Origin: Ammoniphilus sp. YIM 78166
Lineage (GTDB): Bacteria > Bacillota > Bacilli > Aneurinibacillales > RAOX-1
Direction: 5' to 3'
Length of the DNA stretch: 64,000 bases
Assembly (NCBI RefSeq): GCF_004522215.1
Contig: NZ_SDLR01000003.1
Coordinates: 186,001 to 250,000, forward strand
A model generated the notes under the pieces. The model made no database searches, was not told where the DNA came from, and saw only the letters and a program-made list of their open reading frames with translations. The position numbers and the translations under genes were made by a program. Positions 18,235 through 28,374 of this stretch are shown here, piece by piece; the first letter of the stretch is position 1; each line of letters starts with the position of its first letter.

Positions 18235-19800
18235 GTGTTTTTTCGCAAGTGGTTCAGATCGAACGTCAAAACAGCCAAAAGTCAGCAGGGACAAAAGAGA
18301 CAGGATGAAAAGCAACCGCTTTCTTCCGATTTGGATCAGAATCTCCACCTACTTCAATCAATCTATGAAGATTGCTCTGACGTCGTTTTCCGACCTTTTC
18401 TGATCGGCGGAAAAACCAAAGCGATTCTTTTATATATCGAGGGTCTGTCCAACATTGAAGAAATAGACGCCAGCGTTCTTTCACCGCTAATGGAGGAAAG
18501 CGCCGGGAAAATGAAAAACCTTAATGAATGGTTTGAAATGAAGATATCGGTTTCCAAGGTGAAGGAAATCAAAACCGTTGGTGATTGCATCGAACACCTC
18601 TCTATTGGCAACCCTCTACTGCTAGTGGAGAAGGAAATGAAAGGCTTTGCCTTAGGGTTGGCGAAGTGGGAGAAGCGGTCTGTTGAAGAACCAACGGCGG
18701 AGGCCGTGATTAGAGGAGCGCGTGAAGGGTTTACGGAATCTATAGGGGTCAATACTTCGTTGCTACGAAGGCGGTTGAGGACACCCCAATTGAAAATGAA
18801 ATCGATGCAAATCGGTCGTTATACCAAGACGGAAGTCATCGTTTCCTATATGGAAGGCATCGCCGATCCTACGCTTCTGCAAGAAGTGAACACCCGGCTA
18901 AAGCGCATCGACATTGACGGTGTGCTTGAAAGCGGCTATATCGAGGAGCTGATCGAGGATAATCCCTATTCTCCCTTTCCTCAAATGCTAAATACGGAGC
19001 GCCCAGATGTAGCAGTATCCAGCTTGCTTGAAGGGCGTGTGGTTATTCTGGTTGACGGTACGCCCTTTGTGATCGTTGCCCCGATTACCCTCTATTCTTT
19101 GCTCCAGTCCAGCGAAGATTATTATCAGCGGTACATGATTGGTACGGTGATCCGCTGGCTGCGCTATGTATTCTTAGTGATTTCCCTGTTGCTTCCTTCC
19201 GTTTATGTGGCTGTGTTGACCTATCATCAAGAGATGGTGCCGACCACCCTATTGATCAGTATGGCCTCTTCCCGGGAACAGATTCCTTTCCCCGCCCTGG
19301 TTGAGGCCCTGATTATGGAAATCACCTTTGAAGCGCTGCGGGAAGCAGGAGTGCGGCTTCCCAAGCAGGTCGGGGCTGCCGTGAGCATTGTCGGGGCCTT
19401 GGTCATTGGCCAGGCAGCCGTTCAGGCCGGTATTGTTTCGGCTCCTATGGTCATGGTGGTGGCGATTACGGGCATTGCTTCCTTCACGATCCCCCGCTAT
19501 ACTGCGGGTATTGCTTTGCGCATGCTGCGCTTTCCCATGATCATCATGGCGGGCATGCTGGGGTTGTTAGGCGTGATGTTGGGACTGATCATCATGCTTA
19601 CCCATTTGTGCAGTTTGCGATCCTTTGGCGTGCCCTACCTTAGCCCTATGGCTCCGATGAAATTCCGCGACATGAAGGATGTCTTGATGCGGGCGCCCTG
19701 GTGGATGCTCAACACACGACCTCACTTGACGGGTGAAGATAACAAATACCGGCAGGCACCGGACCAAAAGCCTGATCCGAGGCTCGGTGATGAGAGGTGA
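18235..19800 (+). CDS. gerAA: GerA-family spore germination receptor A subunit
   Basis: A 521-residue protein with a long hydrophilic N-terminal domain (about 1-290) followed by about five membrane segments. The family marks NPYSPFPQMLNTERPDVA, LPSVYVAVLTYHQEMVPTTL and VGQ-type glycine-rich segments before the last helices are present. A subunits sit in the inner spore membrane and take part in nutrient sensing and channel formation. Start GTG 18235 follows AGGAGAGAGG; no ATG fits. The stop overlaps the next gene. It is first of a five-gene operon A-B-C-D-B. Confidence 0.94.
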   Translation: MFFRKWFRSNVKTAKSQQGQKRQDEKQPLSSDLDQNLHLLQSIYEDCSDVVFRPFLIGGKTKAILLYIEGLSNIEEIDASVLSPLMEESAGKMKNLNEWFEMKISVSKVKEIKTVGDCIEHLSIGNPLLLVEKEMKGFALGLAKWEKRSVEEPTAEAVIRGAREGFTESIGVNTSLLRRRLRTPQLKMKSMQIGRYTKTEVIVSYMEGIADPTLLQEVNTRLKRIDIDGVLESGYIEELIEDNPYSPFPQMLNTERPDVAVSSLLEGRVVILVDGTPFVIVAPITLYSLLQSSEDYYQRYMIGTVIRWLRYVFLVISLLLPSVYVAVLTYHQEMVPTTLLISMASSREQIPFPALVEALIMEITFEALREAGVRLPKQVGAAVSIVGALVIGQAAVQAGIVSAPMVMVVAITGIASFTIPRYTAGIALRMLRFPMIIMAGMLGLLGVMLGLIIMLTHLCSLRSFGVPYLSPMAPMKFRDMKDVLMRAPWWMLNTRPHLTGEDNKYRQAPDQKPDPRLGDER

Positions 19801-20915
19801 GGACGGTGGTTGAGAAAGGGAAAATATCGGCTCTGCAGATGGCCATCCTGATGCATCCGACCATCATCGCTACGGGCATTCTTCTCGTGCCGGGACTGAC
19901 CGCCCATCATGCCGAACGAGATCTATGGATGTCGCCGGCGTGGGCTTCGCTTGTCGGATTTCTCACGGTATATATTGCCATTCAGCTGAACCGGATGTAT
20001 CCGAAGGAGACGATTATCGAATACAGCTCTCGCATTGTAGGAACACTTCCGGGAAAAGCGCTCGGGCTGATTGTTTTGCTTTTTTATCTCCATGTCAATG
20101 GAATCATTATTCGGGAGTATGGGGAGTTTATCATCGGAATATTCCTTATGCAAACTCCCCTTGGCTTTGTTATGGGCAGCATGACATTGGCTTGCGCCTT
20201 TGCCGTGCGCGGAGGAATTGAAGTACTGGGACGACTGGGGCAAATGTTCGTGCCTATTGTCCTGCTGTTGACCTTGTTCATGTTTTTCTTGATTATCCCG
20301 GACATGGAACTGGAAAACATGTTCCCGATTATGGAAAAGGGGTTGATGCCTTCATTCAAGGGATCGGTTCCTCTACAGGCGTGGTTCAGCGAGTTTCTGC
20401 TGATTTCATTTCTGCTCCCTTTCTTGACTGACCGGGAAAAAGGGCTGAAATGGGGAATGATTTCTGTCTTTTTAGTCATGGTGATGATGGTAGTGACGAA
20501 TCTGGCCACCCTGTTCGTCTTAGGGGGGACTACCGGAACGTTTCTCTACCCCGTTATGAATATCATCCGCTATGTGAGTGTTGGGGATTTTCTGGAGCAT
20601 TTGGAGTCTCTTGTCATGGCCATGTGGGTGATTGGCGCATTTATGAAAATATCCGTGTTTTACTATGCGCTGGCGTTGGGAGCGGCCCAGTGGCTGAATC
20701 TGTCCGACTACCGCCCGCTTGTTTTTCCGCTAGGTTTCCTATTGGCGCTCTTCGCGGTGTGGGCATCTCCCAACCTACAGGAAATGGCCCATTTTCTAGG
20801 AACCTCAGGTTCTTTTTACCTGGTTTCAATCCAAGTCGGGATTCCGTTGTTCTTGTTGATGATCGCATGCATTCGAAAGGGAAAGATGCGAACAAAGAAG
20901 GAGGCAAAGGGATGA
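19797..20915 (+). CDS. gerAB: GerA-family spore germination receptor B subunit
   Basis: A 372-residue integral membrane protein with about 10 helices, related to amino-acid permeases (APC fold). B subunits bind the germinant. It starts GTG at 19797, overlapping the A-subunit stop. A GTG at 19806 gives MVEKGKISALQ, matching the start of the second B protein (MIEKGKISSLQ), and may be the true start. The second B gene at 22363 is a clear paralogue, so the receptor may exist in two ligand-binding versions. Confidence 0.93.
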   Translation: MRTVVEKGKISALQMAILMHPTIIATGILLVPGLTAHHAERDLWMSPAWASLVGFLTVYIAIQLNRMYPKETIIEYSSRIVGTLPGKALGLIVLLFYLHVNGIIIREYGEFIIGIFLMQTPLGFVMGSMTLACAFAVRGGIEVLGRLGQMFVPIVLLLTLFMFFLIIPDMELENMFPIMEKGLMPSFKGSVPLQAWFSEFLLISFLLPFLTDREKGLKWGMISVFLVMVMMVVTNLATLFVLGGTTGTFLYPVMNIIRYVSVGDFLEHLESLVMAMWVIGAFMKISVFYYALALGAAQWLNLSDYRPLVFPLGFLLALFAVWASPNLQEMAHFLGTSGSFYLVSIQVGIPLFLLMIACIRKGKMRTKKEAKG

Positions 20916-22099
20916 GGAACAAGCTTATGGTGCTTTTAGCCTTTGGGAATCTTCTGCTTCTTTCCGGTTGCTGGGATCGCACGGAAGTCAATGATTTGGC
21001 CCTTGTAATGGGAATCGGGATTGACCAAAAGGACGAGAAGACCATTGAGGTTACTGCCGAAATCATGATTCCTAAAGTGCTAGGCGCGGGAGGGACAGCC
21101 GAAGGTGGCGGTGGCGGCGGTGAAACCTTAGTGAGAACAGGGGAGGGTTATACCGTGGCTGATGCAGTTTCCCAGCTTCAGGAAAAACTTCCCCGAAGAA
21201 TTTTCTGGGGCCACGCCAAGGTGATCATCATCGGTGAGAAGCTGGCCAAAGCAGGGGTCCAACAACATCTCGAATTTTTTTCCCGTATGCCGGAAGCCCG
21301 TCTGAGGAACCACTTGTTTGTGGCCAAGGGAAAGGCGAAGGATATGCTGGCCCTGGTTCCCCCGATCGAGCGCAGCAGCTCGGAAGTGCTGCGGGAAATG
21401 GCAGTATTTGAAATGCTGCTGGATGTTACGCTAAAGGATCTGATGCAGATGCTGATAGAGGAGGCAGGTGCTGCGGCATTGCCGCTTATTGAGCTCCTGC
21501 CTCCGGAAGAGGGGAAAGAGCCACAGGAAACGATTGCCTATATCAATCGCACCGCAGTTTTCAAGAAGGATAAAATGATTGGGGAGCTGGATGATAAGCT
21601 GACCAGGGGCGTATTATGGTTCCGCAACGAAATGAAGCAGGCTACGGTGACCGTCGAAATGAATGAGGACGAGGGACAGGGTCATATTTCAGCCAAGTTA
21701 CTGCGGGCCGAAACCGAGCTCATTCCCGAGATTAAGAATGGAAAATGGAAAATAACCGTCCATTCCGTAACCGAAGATGATATCGTCTCTAACGGAAGCA
21801 AGTTGAACTTGATGAATCCAGAGTTCGTCAAGCTTCTGGAAAAAAAGCTGCAAAAAGATCTGGAACATCGCATGGCCATTACCCTAGACAAGATCCAGAA
21901 AGAGTTGAAGGCAGATATATTGGGTTTCGCAGAAGCGTTTCACCGGAAATATCCAAAGGAATGGCAAAAGGTTGAGGATGAATGGGATGACGTTTTTCCG
22001 AAGGTGGAAGTAAGCTATGACATTAAGATTTATGTCCGCAGGCCGGGAATGAATACGACTCCGCAAGGGCTGCCTGAGAAAGAGGTGAAGAAAAAATGA
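20912..22099 (+). CDS. gerAC: GerA-family spore germination receptor C lipoprotein
   Basis: A 395-residue Ger(x)C protein. The signal MRNKLMVLLAF with lipobox LSGC places the modified Cys near 20. The following WDRTEVNDLALVMGIGID is the family signature. C subunits are lipid-anchored to the outer face of the inner spore membrane. A glycine-rich insert (GGTAEGGGGGG) lies near residue 65. ATG 20912 overlaps the gerAB stop (ATGA) and has AAGAAGGAGG upstream, so longer upstream frames are not used. Confidence 0.94.
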   Translation: MRNKLMVLLAFGNLLLLSGCWDRTEVNDLALVMGIGIDQKDEKTIEVTAEIMIPKVLGAGGTAEGGGGGGETLVRTGEGYTVADAVSQLQEKLPRRIFWGHAKVIIIGEKLAKAGVQQHLEFFSRMPEARLRNHLFVAKGKAKDMLALVPPIERSSSEVLREMAVFEMLLDVTLKDLMQMLIEEAGAAALPLIELLPPEEGKEPQETIAYINRTAVFKKDKMIGELDDKLTRGVLWFRNEMKQATVTVEMNEDEGQGHISAKLLRAETELIPEIKNGKWKITVHSVTEDDIVSNGSKLNLMNPEFVKLLEKKLQKDLEHRMAITLDKIQKELKADILGFAEAFHRKYPKEWQKVEDEWDDVFPKVEVSYDIKIYVRRPGMNTTPQGLPEKEVKKK

Positions 22100-22320
22100 A
22101 ATGGGGAGCCATTGTGGGCGCTACTTTCATCGTGTCGCTCATGACCCTCTATGAATGGCCGAAATTGAACCGGAAGCAAAAGAAGGAGAAAGCGGCTTTT
22201 GTGGCCCTGACGGGGATGGGATGGCTGTTGGCCATCCTGCTCGCCCATTTTCCGGAATTGCCCAGCCCAACCAAGGTGGTCGAAGCGGTTTATAAGCCGC
22301 TTGGGAAGCTTCTCGAATAA
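22096..22320 (+). CDS. Small two-helix protein, GerA D-subunit-like
   Basis: A 74-residue protein with two hydrophobic segments (about 3-17 and 34-55) separated by a lysine-rich loop (KLNRKQKKEKA). Small two-helix D subunits encoded inside ger operons are known to modulate germination in Bacillus species, and position and layout fit. It overlaps the gerAC stop by four bases (ATGA). Sequence identity to a named D subunit cannot be judged here. Confidence 0.75.
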   Translation: MKWGAIVGATFIVSLMTLYEWPKLNRKQKKEKAAFVALTGMGWLLAILLAHFPELPSPTKVVEAVYKPLGKLLE

Positions 22321-22362
22321 TGAGTAGTGCCTTAAGAAATCAGAAGAAACCAGGAGAAAAAT

Positions 22363-23454
22363 ATGATAGAAAAAGGAAAAATCTCCAGTCTGCAAATGGC
22401 CATCATGATCTTTCCGGCGGTAGTGGCCACAGGAGATCTTCTGTTGCCGGCCGTCATGAGCAAGCATGCGGGACGTGACGCGTGGATTCCGCCGATCATT
22501 GCTTCCTTCATTGGATATCTTACGATTTACATTTTATTTCAATTGCACAAGCGCTATCCGAAGAAAACCATTATCGAATACGCAGAAATGATTGTCGGGC
22601 GCTTAGCGGGAAAGACTTTAACCTTTCTCATCTTGTGTTACTTTCTTATCTCCAATGGGGTCATTATTAGGCAGTATGGGGAGTTTGTCGTCTTAACCTT
22701 CCTGCAAAGAACGCCAATGATTGTTGTCCTTGGAAGCATGGCGCTTGTTTGTGGCTTTGCCATTAGAGGTGGTGTTGAAGTGTTGGCCAGATTGTGCGAA
22801 ATGCTCGTCCCAATAGTGATTTTCCTGTGGGTCTTTGTGGTTGTTCTGCTGATTCCGGAAATGGAAACGAAAAACCTGCTTCCGATTCTGGAAAAAGGAT
22901 GGATGCCTTCGATTAAGGGGGCGATAAGTCCGATGGGCTGGTTTTCCCATGTGATGCTGATCGCGTTTCTCTTGCCCTTTATCACGGACGTGGAAAAAGG
23001 GATGAAATGGGGAATGATCTCCGTCTTCTGCATCTTTTTTACTTTGTTTTCCATCAACGTAGCGACCCTTCTCGTATTTGGAGGAATTACTTCCGGATTA
23101 ACTTTTCCTGTCATGAACGCTTCCCGATACATTAGTGTGGCCGATTTTCTTCAGCATCTCGAGGCGATCATCATGGCAATCTGGATAGTCAGTGCCTTTA
23201 TGAAAATTTCCCTTTATTTATTTGCCACGAGTGTTGGTATTTCCCAATGGCTGCATCTGTCCGATTACCGGCCTTCGGTCTTTCCCTTGGCTTTTATCCT
23301 TTTACTGTTGGGGTCATGGGTGAGCCCCAATTTAGCTGAGTTATCCCATTATGTAGGGACCATTACCCCTTTTTATAACTTGACGATTGAACTTGTAATA
23401 CCGATATGTCTTTTATTGATCGCATTCATTCGTCAGAGGTTCGTGAAGGTTTGA
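22363..23454 (+). CDS. gerAB: GerA-family spore germination receptor B subunit, second copy in operon
   Basis: A 363-residue, ten-helix paralogue of the B subunit at 19797, with the same start (EKGKIS-LQMAIM) and the shared block WLHLSDYRPSVFPLAF near the end. It closes the operon with AGGAG before the ATG. Two B subunits in one operon with single A and C genes suggest that alternative ligand-binding subunits could assemble with one core. Confidence 0.92.
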   Translation: MIEKGKISSLQMAIMIFPAVVATGDLLLPAVMSKHAGRDAWIPPIIASFIGYLTIYILFQLHKRYPKKTIIEYAEMIVGRLAGKTLTFLILCYFLISNGVIIRQYGEFVVLTFLQRTPMIVVLGSMALVCGFAIRGGVEVLARLCEMLVPIVIFLWVFVVVLLIPEMETKNLLPILEKGWMPSIKGAISPMGWFSHVMLIAFLLPFITDVEKGMKWGMISVFCIFFTLFSINVATLLVFGGITSGLTFPVMNASRYISVADFLQHLEAIIMAIWIVSAFMKISLYLFATSVGISQWLHLSDYRPSVFPLAFILLLLGSWVSPNLAELSHYVGTITPFYNLTIELVIPICLLLIAFIRQRFVKV

Positions 23455-23457
23455 TAT

Positions 23458-23488
23458 AGGTGAACCCGGTCCCAATCCGGGTTCACCT
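23458..23488 (+). terminator. Perfect 12-bp hairpin closing the ger operon
   Basis: AGGTGAACCCGG, loop TCCCAAT, CCGGGTTCACCT. No T run follows, so it may act as a weak or factor-assisted terminator, or stabilise the mRNA 3-prime end. Confidence 0.7.
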
Positions 23489-23650
23489 AGGTTTGTAGAA
23501 GATCGTCATTCTGTTGTATCTTCCACTTCTGGCAATCTTATTGTCGGGGTCGTACCAATAACTACCTCATTTTCCACAAATACTTTGCAGGAAATAAGCG
23601 GAAAGTTTTGGATCGATCTGACAAAGGGATTTCCCGGGTTCTAGAGTCGC

Positions 23651-24174
23651 TTTGGGACGGAGATTTACATTGGCAGCAACGGACATATCGGCTTTTATGA
23701 ACCGAATGATAAGCTCGGAGCCAGAACCCATATCGTCAATCTGACTGATGAAACGATCGAAGCCAATGCCCGTTTCTTTGCTAGTGAATTGGAGGTCCCG
23801 AGGCAAGCGGCAAAAGCAAAGCGCAAGCCATTCTGCAGACCCTTAATGGCCAAGTGGATGAATTCGTGAAAATTGCGAATGCATTTTCAAGTGATATCAA
23901 GATCGGGAAAAAGGAAAAATTAATCAATGGAAAAAGCGTTATCGGTATCATGTCGATAGCGGTTGCCTATGGTGAAGTAGTGACATTGGAAGCCGATGGA
24001 GCAGATGAAGGGGAGGCGGTTGAAGCGTGCCAAGCACTTGGTGGAAGGCGAGGAATAATTCGTGAAGAAGCCACATTCGAACGGATTTGGGAATGTCCAC
24101 AGGATCTACACCCGGCTGTACCGTTGTCTATATATAAAGGAAGAAATCGATTTTCAATATGTGCAAATATTTAA
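23651..24174 (+). pseudogene. Decayed nagB joined to an HPr-like domain
   Basis: Frame one (from 23651) reads [32 protein letters not shown] and ELEVP, the glucosamine-6-phosphate deaminase core. Frame two then continues with [19 protein letters not shown], the NagB C-terminal block; about 25 codons between these blocks are missing. The same frame runs directly into [21 protein letters not shown]-like INGKSVIGIMS and VTLEADGADEGEAVEAC, the C-terminal two thirds of HPr, without the His15 region. The protein made from 23854 would lack the phosphorylated His. Two adjacent genes of an amino-sugar/PTS unit have been deleted into one another. Confidence 0.78.
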
Positions 24175-24279
24175 TTTGGAATAAGTATTATCCGATTTCT
24201 CCTAACGACCTCAAATTTTCTATTCCTACAAGAAGGAACATGTCTCTAAACCCTTAAATATATCTCAAGTTAAGAAAAG

Positions 24280-24322
24280 AAAGAACCCCCGAAAACCAGT
24301 TGAATTTTGAGGGTTCTTTATT
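24280..24322 (+). terminator. Rho-independent terminator
   Basis: AAAGAACCC (24280-24288) pairs with GGGTTCTTT (24311-24319), extended by inner GAAAA/TTTT pairing. It stands behind the nagB/HPr remnant. Confidence 0.75.
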
Positions 24323-24458
24323 AGTACCTAGAGTGGACACTAGTATGACTAACATCATATCTCATGAGATCGTTAAGCTCTCTATGAAGAGATATTAGCT
24401 CATTTTAAAAACAAGCCGTAAAACGTGCTGTGGGAGTAAGTAAGGGTAGAGAGATTTA

Positions 24459-24593
24459 AAGCAAGCGGCTAGCGTTACTATTGGAATCCGTGAAGGTACT
24501 GACTTGGTAAAACTAGAATTATGTACACTGTTAGAGAAGTACACAAATAAACTCCTAGGATCCCGCGCTCTAGTTCCACAAAAGATAAACTAA
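24459..24593 (+). pseudogene. IS110-like transposase fragment
   Basis: A short in-frame island reads ASVTIGIREGTDLVKLELC and then LLEKYTN, a pattern seen in the central part of IS110-family transposases. No start or catalytic DEDD region is present. Between 24322 and 24700 nothing else was recognised. A second IS110 remnant lies at 55446. Confidence 0.45.
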
Positions 24594-24701
24594 GCCCGAT
24601 GTTTTGGGTTTAAAATATATTGGTTCGATGGTCACATAATGAATCATGCTACGTGGCAAATTATTGTGGTAGTAAAATTAATTGATTATTGGAGGAGCTA
24701 G

Positions 24702-24866
24702 TTGGAAAATTTCCAAACGCATAAGGATGATACACTTGTTCGTGGTATGACTCATCTCTTGGATGGTTCAAGAGATCGTGCTGGGGATCGTCTGATGGAC
24801 CCAAGCTCAAATTTTAGATTCTGTCCTTTATTTTTCGGTTTTACTGCCTTAGTTTTTATTGAATAA
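24702..24866 (+). CDS. Possible small protein of 54 residues
   Basis: A TTG start lies 5 bases after GGAGGAG. The product is hydrophilic at first (QTHKDDTLVRGMTHLLDGSRDRAG is the central part in two pieces) and ends in a short hydrophobic tail. I do not recognise it. It may be a remnant read by chance; the ribosome site is the main support. Confidence 0.3.
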   Translation: MENFQTHKDDTLVRGMTHLLDGSRDRAGDRLMDPSSNFRFCPLFFGFTALVFIE

Positions 24867-24914
24867 GTTATCGAAAAAAAACTAACCATGTTTGATCTTT
24901 TTGGAGGTGATTAC

Positions 24915-25166
24915 ATGATAAAACAGCACCAAACGTTAGCAGCTCACGAAGCACTAGAGATACATGAGGCTCTTAATTTCAAGACACTTTGTTTAGCTAA
25001 ATCAAAGTTAATGCAAGGATTAGTGTTTGACCAAGAGTTAAAAGATTTGATGCAAAAGGATGTGCAACAGAGCATTCAAGCCATTGCCGATCTGCAAGCT
25101 GTATATGCCAAAGCTCCGTTCCAAGCGCCGGTACCAGAATTTCGTCCAACACCAATCTTGAATTAA
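24915..25166 (+). CDS. CotF-like spore coat protein (YraG type)
   Basis: An 83-residue protein with the ferritin-like helical pattern of CotF relatives: [13 protein letters not shown], then [14 protein letters not shown] and [24 protein letters not shown] site lies just before ATG 24915, so the longer upstream frame is not used. With the next two genes it reproduces the yraG-yraF-adhB order of Bacillus subtilis, a sporulation-expressed cluster. Confidence 0.85.
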   Translation: MIKQHQTLAAHEALEIHEALNFKTLCLAKSKLMQGLVFDQELKDLMQKDVQQSIQAIADLQAVYAKAPFQAPVPEFRPTPILN

Positions 25167-25189
25167 GGAGTCGCAGAGATCTGATTAAA

Positions 25190-25570
25190 ATGGATTATGT
25201 TGATCCTGCTAACTCGCTTAACATGCCCGAGATGGCCGATATGACGTTTGCTATGGACTTTCTTATGCGTGCCAAGGAAGGGGTTCGAAATATGGCTGTG
25301 ACCTTAACAGAAACGGTCTCCCCTGATGCTAGAGCCTTGCTTCGAACACAGCTATTTCAGGGCATCGCGCTGCACCAAGAAATTACGGATCTGATGGTCC
25401 GTAAAAAATGGTTCCATCCCTACGAGCTTCAAGAACAGTATCAATTGGATCTATTATCTGCAGAAAATACAGTGGAAATCAGCAAGATGAAGCTGTTCCC
25501 TGACGATACTAGTAGAAAAGGCATGTTTGATCGCACACCGGACGAGCATAGGGGAGGTACCGAAGCATGA
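25190..25570 (+). CDS. CotF-like spore coat protein (YraF type)
   Basis: A 126-residue coat protein of the CotF/YraF type. Helical segments include [20 protein letters not shown] and [20 protein letters not shown]. The C-terminal 25 residues are charged and turn-rich. Its stop overlaps the alcohol dehydrogenase start (ATGA). The ribosome site is distant (AAGGAG 20 bases upstream), suggesting coupling to the previous gene. Confidence 0.85.
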   Translation: MDYVDPANSLNMPEMADMTFAMDFLMRAKEGVRNMAVTLTETVSPDARALLRTQLFQGIALHQEITDLMVRKKWFHPYELQEQYQLDLLSAENTVEISKMKLFPDDTSRKGMFDRTPDEHRGGTEA

Positions 25571-26559
25571 AGGCAGTTACTTATCAAGGAATCAAGAATG
25601 TCACCGTTAAAGAGGTCACGGATCCGAAGATTGAAAAAGCGGACGATGCGATCATCCGAGTGACATCTACTGCCATTTGCGGCTCTGACCTGCACCTCAT
25701 TCATGGGATGATTCCAAATTTGCCGGAGGATTATGTAATCGGTCACGAGCCTATGGGTATCGTAGAAGAGGTCGGTCCAGGTGTTACGAATTTGAAAAAA
25801 GGCGACCGCGTAATCATCCCTTTTAACATCGCTTGTGGTGAATGCTTTTACTGTAAAAATCACTTGGAAAGCCAATGTGATAATTCTAATGAACATGGGG
25901 AAATGGGTGCCTACTTCGGTTATTCCGGTACGACTGGCGGGTATCCAGGAGGACAAGCGGAGTACTTGCGAGTCCCTTATGCAAATTTTACGCATTTCAA
26001 AATTCCGGAGAGCTGCGAGCATCCCGATGAAACATTATGCCTCATGGCAGATGCGATGACAACAGCGTTTTGGAGTGTCGACAATGCGGGCGTGAAGGAA
26101 GGAGACACGGTCATTGTCATCGGCTGTGGACCTGTTGGACTGTTGACACAGAAGTTTGCTTGGTTAAAGGGTGCAAAGAGGGTGATCGCTGCCGATTTTC
26201 TCGACTATCGTTTAGAGCATGCAAAACGGACGAACCATGTTGAGACTGTTAATATAGAGTCAGAGGAGAACATTGGTAACCATCTGAAGGAAATGACGAA
26301 GGGAGGGGCCGACGTCGTCATTGACTGTTCGGGAATGAGCGGAAAGATGTCTCCGCTGGAATCTTTGGCTTCAGGCCTTAAGCTGCATGGCGGGGCGTTG
26401 GGAGGTTTCGTTATCTCTACGCAGGCCGTGCGTAAAGGCGGAACCATTCAAGTCACGGGCGTATACGGCGGACGATATAATGCTTTTCCCTTTGGGGACA
26501 TTTTTCAGCGGAATGTCAATCTTCGTACAGGTCAGGCACCGGTGATTCACTACAGCTAG
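25567..26559 (+). pseudogene. adhB: AdhB-like zinc alcohol dehydrogenase, C-terminally truncated
   Basis: 330 residues of a zinc-dependent MDR dehydrogenase. It has catalytic zinc ligands (CGSDLH, GHEPMG), the structural zinc cysteines (CGECFYCKNHLESQC) and the Rossmann motif GCGPVGLL. It stops at TGQAPVIHYS, where relatives continue for about 45-50 residues that complete the catalytic domain. The gene is therefore likely inactive. The following sequence (26560-26660) shows no continuation in other frames. Synteny with yraG and yraF supports the AdhB assignment. Confidence 0.8.
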
Positions 26560-26667
26560 TGGTATAGCTTAGATAGGTTGAACCTTTATATATGTAAACT
26601 GTAATTATTTTTATAACATTTGTTTGTTGTTAATTTGGTGACTTCTATTCATCGGGAGGAGGAGTAA

Positions 26668-27241
<574 letters not shown>

Positions 27242-27258
27242 TTTCATTATTAACGATT

Positions 27259-28374
27259 TTAAGGAACTCTTTGTGTAATTTTTTGTTTTAAGTGAATGGC
27301 TAAAAATAGAAGAGGGATATATCCATATAGAAAATAGAAACCAACTTTGGCGTATAAATCAGTATATTGTCTTATGATTCTATGTGTATCTAATCCACTA
27401 GATAAAAAGAAGATTAACGCAAGGATAAATAACAAGATGAAACGTTGTTTGATAGGGATTAATTTCTTAGCACAGCGACAGGCAACCCATAAACGCAAAG
27501 AAATATTGGGCAACACAATTAGAAAGTAGATGGAAACTACAATATATTCCACTCTTTCTAATACGGGAAATTGCGCGATTTTCAGCAAAGTTAATGTGGG
27601 CCAAATCAAATGCTTAAGATGCTCTTCGGTAAAGTAAACAAATGAAATGATAGTTACTAAAAGGTATATGAAGATCAAAAACAGGACGGAAAAATGGGCC
27701 CATTTCTGTGACTTTTCAGGATTCTTAATAAAGGGATAGAACATGAATAAGGTTTCAATTCCAAGAAACTGAAAAGTCATGGTTTTAGTTGATATGAAAA
27801 TTTCCTGAACTGAGTGGTTAAAAAGTGGAAATAATTGGTTAGGTAACGTGAATTCTAAAGCAAAGAATAAAAGGGGATACAAAATAATCATTTTCATTGC
27901 TGTGCCCCAGAAACACACCCCGGTAATCACACGAAATCCACTTGTTACAATGTAATAAATAAGGATCAGAGAAACGAGGCTGATCTGCCATATCTTCATT
28001 GAAGGAAACATCCAGACCTGAACAATCTCAATATAGGTACGAAAGACAATAACTATCGACCAAACGAAGTAGAGAATAATCAAAAAATTTAATAATCTCC
28101 CTATCCATGTACCGAAGCAAAATGAGTTAATATATGTAATATCCCAATTCGATATTTTGAGGATACGATACACCATCCAAACCAAAAGATGAATGCTTAC
28201 CCCGGATAATAGAACAGCAATCCATGCGTCGTAACCGGCGCCCTCGATAATCTCTTTTTGGAAGTTTAAAATCCCCACGACACCCATTTGACTAGAGTAA
28301 ATCAGAAAGAAAACATAAAAAGGAGGTACTAAAAATCGTTCTTCGATTAAAGTTTTCACTTTACTCCCCCACAC
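27259..28374 (-). CDS. gerAB: GerA-family spore germination receptor B subunit (second operon)
   Basis: A 371-residue membrane protein with ten predicted helices and B-subunit layout, quite diverged from the two B proteins of the first operon. Aromatic and Ile/Phe-rich helices reflect a markedly AT-rich gene. It overlaps the C-subunit gene by 14 bases. It is last in an A-C-B operon read right to left and ends directly against the dead mnmA copy. Confidence 0.88.
   Translation of the reverse strand: MWGSKVKTLIEERFLVPPFYVFFLIYSSQMGVVGILNFQKEIIEGAGYDAWIAVLLSGVSIHLLVWMVYRILKISNWDITYINSFCFGTWIGRLLNFLIILYFVWSIVIVFRTYIEIVQVWMFPSMKIWQISLVSLILIYYIVTSGFRVITGVCFWGTAMKMIILYPLLFFALEFTLPNQLFPLFNHSVQEIFISTKTMTFQFLGIETLFMFYPFIKNPEKSQKWAHFSVLFLIFIYLLVTIISFVYFTEEHLKHLIWPTLTLLKIAQFPVLERVEYIVVSIYFLIVLPNISLRLWVACRCAKKLIPIKQRFILLFILALIFFLSSGLDTHRIIRQYTDLYAKVGFYFLYGYIPLLFLAIHLKQKITQRVP

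Noticed and set aside
23567..23806. Minus-strand 79-codon frame over the nagB remnant
   Set aside because: The plus strand shows clear NagB motifs; the minus frame is antisense to them.
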